Below, in pieces: positions 59,053-64,000 of a stretch of 64,000 nucleotides of DNA. The DNA is from Odobenus rosmarus divergens. Taxonomy: Eukaryota; Chordata; Mammalia; Carnivora; Odobenidae. Within the stretch, counting starts at the first letter, position 1. Each line of letters begins with the position of its first letter. Both the position numbers and the translations under genes were made by a program. A model generated the notes under the pieces. That model was not told the DNA's origin. It did not search any database and saw only the letters and a program-made list of their open reading frames with translations. The stretch is from contig NW_004451409.1 in assembly GCF_000321225.1 (NCBI RefSeq), positions 316,352 through 380,351 of the forward strand, in the 5' to 3' direction.

Positions 59053-60215
59053 GGGAAAAAAGAAAACTGTTCCAGACTAGAAACACTAATTTTACAGGTG
59101 GGGGGCCCCCTCACTGGAGTTTGGAAAGTTTGGGAGACCTCTTGTTATAGTGAAATATGAATTGTTATATTCAATGCAGTGCATCCCAAATCTGAATGAC
59201 CACGTACAATATTCTTTTTGATGAACAATTTATGGAACACTTGGAGGAAATCCTATAATAAAGGATCCAAAAAAATTTTTTAAGTACACATGTGGTGGAT
59301 ACAATTTCCTGCATTTTATCCCAAAGACTGCTTGTCTGTAAAAGCTCATTGTGGCAGCACTATAATCCAGCAGCCCCAGCAAAGATGTTGGTAGCAATAG
59401 AGAGCAGCAAAACGCCCTGAAGGTTGTGTTTTCATATTATTTCTTGGGATGCTATGCATGTTGTCATATTTGAAATATTTTGTCATTTTCTTGACATTCC
59501 AGATGCTCACTAAAAGCTTTGCAGACTTCTAGGAAGTTCTGTCTCTAACTTCTTGAAAAGATTCCCAGGTAATTCTTTGGGACTTGTCTTATAATTCATG
59601 TGACATTTTTAAGTAAATATGATGTGCATATCATTTCATTTTGGCAGGTCTGAGATGCTGTGAGGGAAGCACTGCAAACAACTGTATATCTACTAAGAAT
59701 TCTTTCCCAAATAATAACAAAGATTAAGCTTTAGTATGTGTTGGTCCATATTCATTTCTCAGCTCTGTTCAGGAAGTAATACTCCTAAATTTCTATAGTG
59801 CACACAAATATAAGATGAAAATTACTTCCCAGATGCTTCATTCCTCCTGACACTGGCCAGGAAGTGCTCACTACCCATTGGTCTATCCAGGGTATCCAGT
59901 ACACTTTGTGTTCTCTTCTTATAATTTATACATTATTGCCTACTTCAAACATGCCTCCTGATAGTCTATTCCCTCTTCTAATTATTATCATGGAAAAGAA
60001 ATGCCTTTAACATTAAACAACTTCTTTAGTGAAATCAAAATGCAGTTACTAATTCCTAATTCCTTTTGGAATCTAAACAGATTTTCCCCCACTATATTTG
60101 TCGACCCTTTCAAATAATTTCACACTATAGTTCAATTATTTTCTCCTTTTTCCCTTTTTTTTGGGGGGGTCAGGGTTTCATTAAAGCAAATTGTCCAATG
60201 TGCAAATCACTCTTT
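59053..60215. other. Unassigned stretch
   Basis: No repeat family or exon recognised over about 1.2 kb. A palindromic GGGGGGCCCCC is at about 59100-59111. Confidence 0.4.
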
Positions 60216-60439
60216 GAAAAGAAGCAGAAGAGGGGCACCTGGGTGGCTCAGTTGGCTAAGCATCTGCCTTTGGCTTAGGTCATAATCTCAGGGTCCTGGG
60301 ATCAAGCCCCACATCGGGTTGCCTGCTCAGTAGGAAGTCGGCTTCTCCCTCTGCCTCTCTCCGCACCCCCACTTATGCTCGTTCTCTCTCTTGAATAAGT
60401 AAATAAAACCTTATTTTAAAAAAAGAAAGGAAGTAGAAG
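60216..60439 (+). mobile_element. Can-SINE (SINEC), 15-bp target-site duplication with two mismatches
   Basis: The body 60231-60424 starts AGGGGCACCTGGGTGGCTCAGTTGGCTAAGCATCTGCCTTTGGCTTAGGTCATAATC and ends AATAAGTAAATAAAACCTTATTTTAAAAAA. Flanks are GAAAAGAAGCAGAAG (60216-60230) and GAAAGGAAGTAGAAG (60425-60439). Confidence 0.94.
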
Positions 60440-61296
60440 ATTTAAGGAAGAAGTAACATTTAATAATGCAAAAAAAAAAAAGGCACTGCATTGGCCTAAA
60501 ATGTCTAGCTCATCTTTCAAACATGACTTTCTCCTAAGAAGTATGTTAACCACTAGAGAAATCTCATTTATTTATGTGTTAAATCTTTCTCTATAGGTCT
60601 ACAATGGCTTAATATATAAAGATTTTTTAAGGGGGGGGTGTTTGTTTTTGTTTCAGAAAACTTATTCAGGCACAATCAATTATAGTAATTATCTCAATAT
60701 CTTAGAATGAAGAAATTCATCATTCTTTCTTAGTGTCTTAGGATAAAGGACAAATAAATTCAAATGGAAATAACTGGCTAGGCAAGCAGCATTGTGCTTA
60801 GGAATGTGGAAGATACAAATGAAGTAGAAAATATATCACCTGTTCCCAAAAAGCCTGCTATCTACCTGAAAAAGAGAATACTTAGAAGACTTAAAAAACA
60901 GATACAATATGAGGACAAAGTTCTGAGACCATAATTCATGTGGCTTTGTCACAGAACAGTATCACATTTTAAGATAAAGCAAATTTAGTAGAAATTTTAA
61001 TTTTTACATTCACTTCTCAAAGGATATACTAAAGAATCAGTAAGTTCCATTTTGAAATCAACTCAGAAAGGCAGCTTTAGCCCTAGACTGGACTTTGAAC
61101 ATCTTCCCTTTCTCCAGAGACTCAGCATAGAGCCATATAGTTTGTGTACTGCACAACTCCAGAGCATAGAGTATGATGCAAAGGGTGCCCTGAGGGATCA
61201 TGAAATGGAGCATTCCTGACTCCACTGTCATATCAGAATTCATGCTCCCTGCATCTGTTTTTCCTCATCTTCTTCTATCTTGACCAAGAACACAGT
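60440..61296. other. Mostly unassigned stretch
   Basis: A phrase at about 60782-60900 (AGCAGCATTGTGCTTAGGAATGTGGAAGATACAAATGAAG..CCCAAAAAGCCTGCTATCTACC) may be an old reverse L2/MIR-like relic, but the match is weak. The G run at about 60632-60640 is simple sequence. Confidence 0.35.
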
Positions 61297-61800
61297 TTTG
61301 TTTTGTTTGTTTAATTTAAATTCAGTTTAACATATAGTGTATTATTAGTTTCAAAGGTAATTAATTTCGAGATTCAACAGTTGCATATAACACCCAGTGC
61401 TCATTACATGAAGTGCCCTCCATAATGCCCATCACCCAGTTACCGCATCCCCCTCCCACCTCCCCTCCAGCAACCCTGTTAGTTTCCTATAGCTAAGAGT
61501 CTCTTATGGCTTGTCTCCCTCTCTGTTTTCATCTTATTTTTTCCTTCCCTTCCCCTATGTTCATCTGTTTTGTTTCTCAAATTCCACATATGAATGAAAT
61601 AATATATTTGTCTTTGAATAACTTATTTCACTTAGTTCCATTCACATCATTGCAAATGGCAAGATTTAATTATTTTTGGTGGCTGAGTAATATTCCATTG
61701 AGTAATATTCCGTATGTGTATATGTATACACACATACCACGTTTTCTTTATCCATTCATCTGTCAATGGACATCTGGGCTCTTGCCATATTTTGGCTATT
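61297..61800 (-). mobile_element. 5'-truncated LINE-1 3' end
   Basis: On the minus strand it runs from the last codons of ORF2 (plus strand GGCTGAGTAATATTCCATTG, CTTTATCCATTCATCTGTCAATGGACATCTGGGCTC) through the G-rich 3' UTR (plus strand CCCCCTCCCACCTCCCCTCCAGCAACCC) and CACTGGGTGTTATATGC to a T-rich left end. Its terminus (plus strand AACATATAGTGTATTATTAGTTTCAAAGG) marks a third L1 subfamily. Possible decayed duplications AAGAACACAGTTTT (61286) and AAAGACACAAAGTTTT (61802) are not secure. GAGTAATATTCC is tandemly duplicated at about 61685-61710. The open frames here are antisense shadows. Confidence 0.92.
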
Positions 61801-63649
61801 GAAAGACACAAAGTTTTTAAAAATCTTGTTTTAAATTTTCCTTGTTCCCTTCTTTTCCTGTTGCCTGTTGTCTGTCTCTGTTTTTTGTTGCCACTACACA
61901 CATGCACACAGCCACATACGTATTTTATTTTATACTAAGTCAGGGAGTATACCTCTTCATCACATCTGTCCTTGGATTTCATTATGGTCCCACTTTTTTA
62001 CATTTTTGAACAAATTTTTGTTAGTAGGTTCTCTCTAAGACAGACTCCTTTTTTGTTGATTCATTTATTCAACTAAAATTTATTGTGTATATATATGCAC
62101 ACAGTAAATGGTAGTAGCAGATACATATGTGCATTTTCATAAATATATGTGTGTCAAACAGTTTGTTGCCTCCCCCAAATGGCACCTCTTCATCCTTCTT
62201 CCTTGCTATTAGAATCAAGCTTCAGTTCAGGTATCAAGGTATGCCTTCAATGCAGAGAAAGTAGACCTGGCCCTTGGTCTAGATGAGAAGTTCTGAACAT
62301 TGAGATAAAAGAGGAACTCTGATGGAAGAAGGAAAGCCTCTGGGGAATACTTTCCTCTCTCATACTGAGGCAGGCATGGGAGGAGTTTCTTGTCTTTGAC
62401 CTGATGTCCAGATCTGCTGTAGCTATCTTGCTGTCATAAGGACAAAACCAAGTAAATCACTGAGACACTGATTCAGAGCCATTGTTAAACCACAAAACCA
62501 ATGTCAGAAGTGGCCCTAATTCCTGATATAGGGAAAAAGAAAGTCCTCTTATTTCACACATGACTAGTAAAGCAGTTTCTTAAAGCCTAAAAGTATTTCT
62601 AACTGATATAGCTCTTCTCCATTTGAAATAAAATCTCACCTTTTGTTAAACAATTTCAGGTTTCAGTGAGCGTGAGGAAGAGCATTTTAGAGGGCTAGGG
62701 ACTTTCCCTGGGGCCGTGATGTCACATCACATAAGCACTGTGTCTTTTATGACTTCTCTAAGGTCATTTATCTTATTATTGCATCTGCCTATTCTCTGCA
62801 TATATTTAGTGAGCCTAGGTCTTAAACCGGGTAGTATGGAGAAGAACTCTCAGAGAAGTGGTAACTCTCTGCAAACAACGATGTGAAAAAAGACAAGGTA
62901 ATAAACAAAGCCAAGTTCTGCAAACAGTGAGTAAAGGCCACATACCCAAGACCTCCAGAGCTGTCTGTGCACAGCTCATACAGGGAAGAGAATCAATTGT
63001 ATTTAACTCTATTCATCCCCATCTGAACAGAAGCAGCTGATCATGATGAACAGCATCATTCCCAAGCACAAAGAACTCACACAGTGCTCATTCTGAAATG
63101 TTCAAAAAACAAGGTGAGTGCATATTAGAGAATTTACTGAACATTGGCTTCCAAGCCAAATGATCCTCCTCCCAGAGCTGTGTTCCAGCTTGCTGCTACT
63201 TTAAACAAAATTTTAAATGTGGATAAAATATGTCACAGCAAAAGCTGTAAAGCTTTAATAAATCACTCAGAAAGCACAATTCATAAAAATTTGCTTACAT
63301 GAGCATTATGTTAGTAATTTAGCTGTGGATCTTCTTGACAGGTAGACACTATTGGATGCATGATTCAAAGAAGAAAAATAAAGACTTACTCTGATACTAA
63401 CCAAGTGTGCTCAGAAATTAGCAGAATAGCAAGATGCACTAGCAGCACAGTTACCACAGGGGAACCAACTCCAATGATGCCTATTAATATACATTGTCTG
63501 AATCATCAGCCATGAGAACAATGGTTCCCACTGAATAGACTCTATCATGTCTTAGCACAAATTAGTAAGAAAAAATTGCTTCCTATATAGGGTATACTTG
63601 ATATATGCGAAAATCTAAGATCATGAGATAAGTGTTTGAAAAAGGATAA
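61801..63649. other. Mostly unassigned stretch
   Basis: About 1.8 kb. A short reverse L2-like tail (GATTCATTTATTCAACTAAAATTTATTGTG) is at about 62059-62090. No gene or other repeat is supported. Confidence 0.4.
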
Positions 63650-63745
63650 ACTGAAGACCTGGTTCTTCCATTTACTATTGTATGTCACTGTGAGAATGGC
63701 TTTACTGATCTGAGCTTCCGTTTCCTCATTTGATATCCTGCTGCA
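63650..63745 (+). mobile_element. MIR relic
   Basis: GACCTGGTTCTTCCATTTACTATTGTATGTCACTGTGAGAATGGCTTTACTGATCTGAGCTTCCGTTTCCTCATTTG is the MIR head and core. Confidence 0.7.
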
Positions 63746-63767
63746 TTTAATAACAATTTGAAATTAT

Positions 63768-63920
63768 CTAATTTATTTGTGCTTTTGTCCATCTCCCTCA
63801 GTAGAATATAAGCTGCAAATAGAAGGATAATGCCTGTCTCGGGTCTCTACAGGATCCCTATCACCTAGCACAGGGCTTGGACCTATTATAGATACTCAAT
63901 AAAAATACTGAACAGTTAAA
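63768..63920 (+). mobile_element. L2 3'-end relic
   Basis: AATTTATTTGTGCTTTTGTCCATCTCCCTCAGTAGAATATAAGCTGCAAATAGAAGG..CCCTATCACCTAGCACAGGGCTTGGACC..ATAGATACTCAATAAAAATAC is the L2 terminus in order. Confidence 0.85.
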
Positions 63921-64000
63921 TAAAACCTTATAAATACAACCAAGTTCCTAAGATTGTTTTAAGAACTAAATGAGACACTATGCTTCCAGCTGTTTTGCAA

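Noticed and set aside
61286..61817. Possible duplication AAGAACACAGTTTT / AAAGACACAAAGTTTT around the antisense LINE-1
   Set aside because: Needs an indel and several mismatches in low-complexity DNA; too weak to call.

Overview
This window is nuclear DNA from a carnivoran mammal. The evidence is about eleven copies of the carnivore-specific tRNA-Lys-derived Can-SINE (SINEC; hallmark GGGGCGCCTGGGTGGCTCAGT, then CAGGTCATGATC, a CT-rich tract and AATAAAATCTTTAAA tails), together with carnivore-type LINE-1 3' ends. The L1 3'-end type that finishes ...GGTGATTAACATAACAATAAAA suggests a caniform, probably an arctoid (bear, seal or mustelid-like). That species-level placement is from memory and was not tested. 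I found no host protein-coding exon, RNA gene or CpG island. The open reading frames are short, lie on both strands without conserved domains, or fall inside transposable elements. The window is best read as an AT-rich intergenic or deep intronic stretch.

Layout. 1-8.2 kb: two L1 3'-end fragments (one with a 15-bp target-site duplication), old L1M, L2 and MER5A pieces, and two LTR-like ancient repeats. 8.2-16.3 kb: mostly unassigned AT-rich DNA with an L1 insertion at 10.86-11.51 kb that appears to carry 3'-transduced sequence, plus MIR/L2 relics. 16.3-32 kb: a nested pair of Can-SINEs, two reverse-strand Can-SINEs, back-to-back L2 copies at 25-26 kb, and a perfect 196-bp tandem duplication at 31.4-31.8 kb. 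32-45 kb: MIR/L2/DNA-transposon relics, a CA microsatellite, a truncated Can-SINE next to an L1 with a doubled 3' end, and one large L2. 45-52 kb: four Can-SINEs and a 100-bp inverted duplication that copied one SINE junction 1.6 kb away in reverse orientation. 52.5-59.05 kb: one near-full-length but dead L1 (5' UTR, broken ORF1, broken ORF2, 3' UTR) with a small L1 fragment inserted inside ORF2. 59-64 kb: one Can-SINE, one antisense L1 3' end and MIR/L2 relics.

Nothing here works as a multi-gene system. The informative content is the record of retrotransposition and local rearrangement: L1 machinery mobilising L1 and SINE copies with readable target-site duplications, nested insertions giving relative ages, and two replication-type rearrangements (196-bp direct duplication; 100-bp inverted duplication). 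No alignment, database search or repeat-masking could be run. Old-family names (L2, MIR, L1M, MER5A, MaLR-like) rest on recognising consensus phrases, and their ends are approximate.
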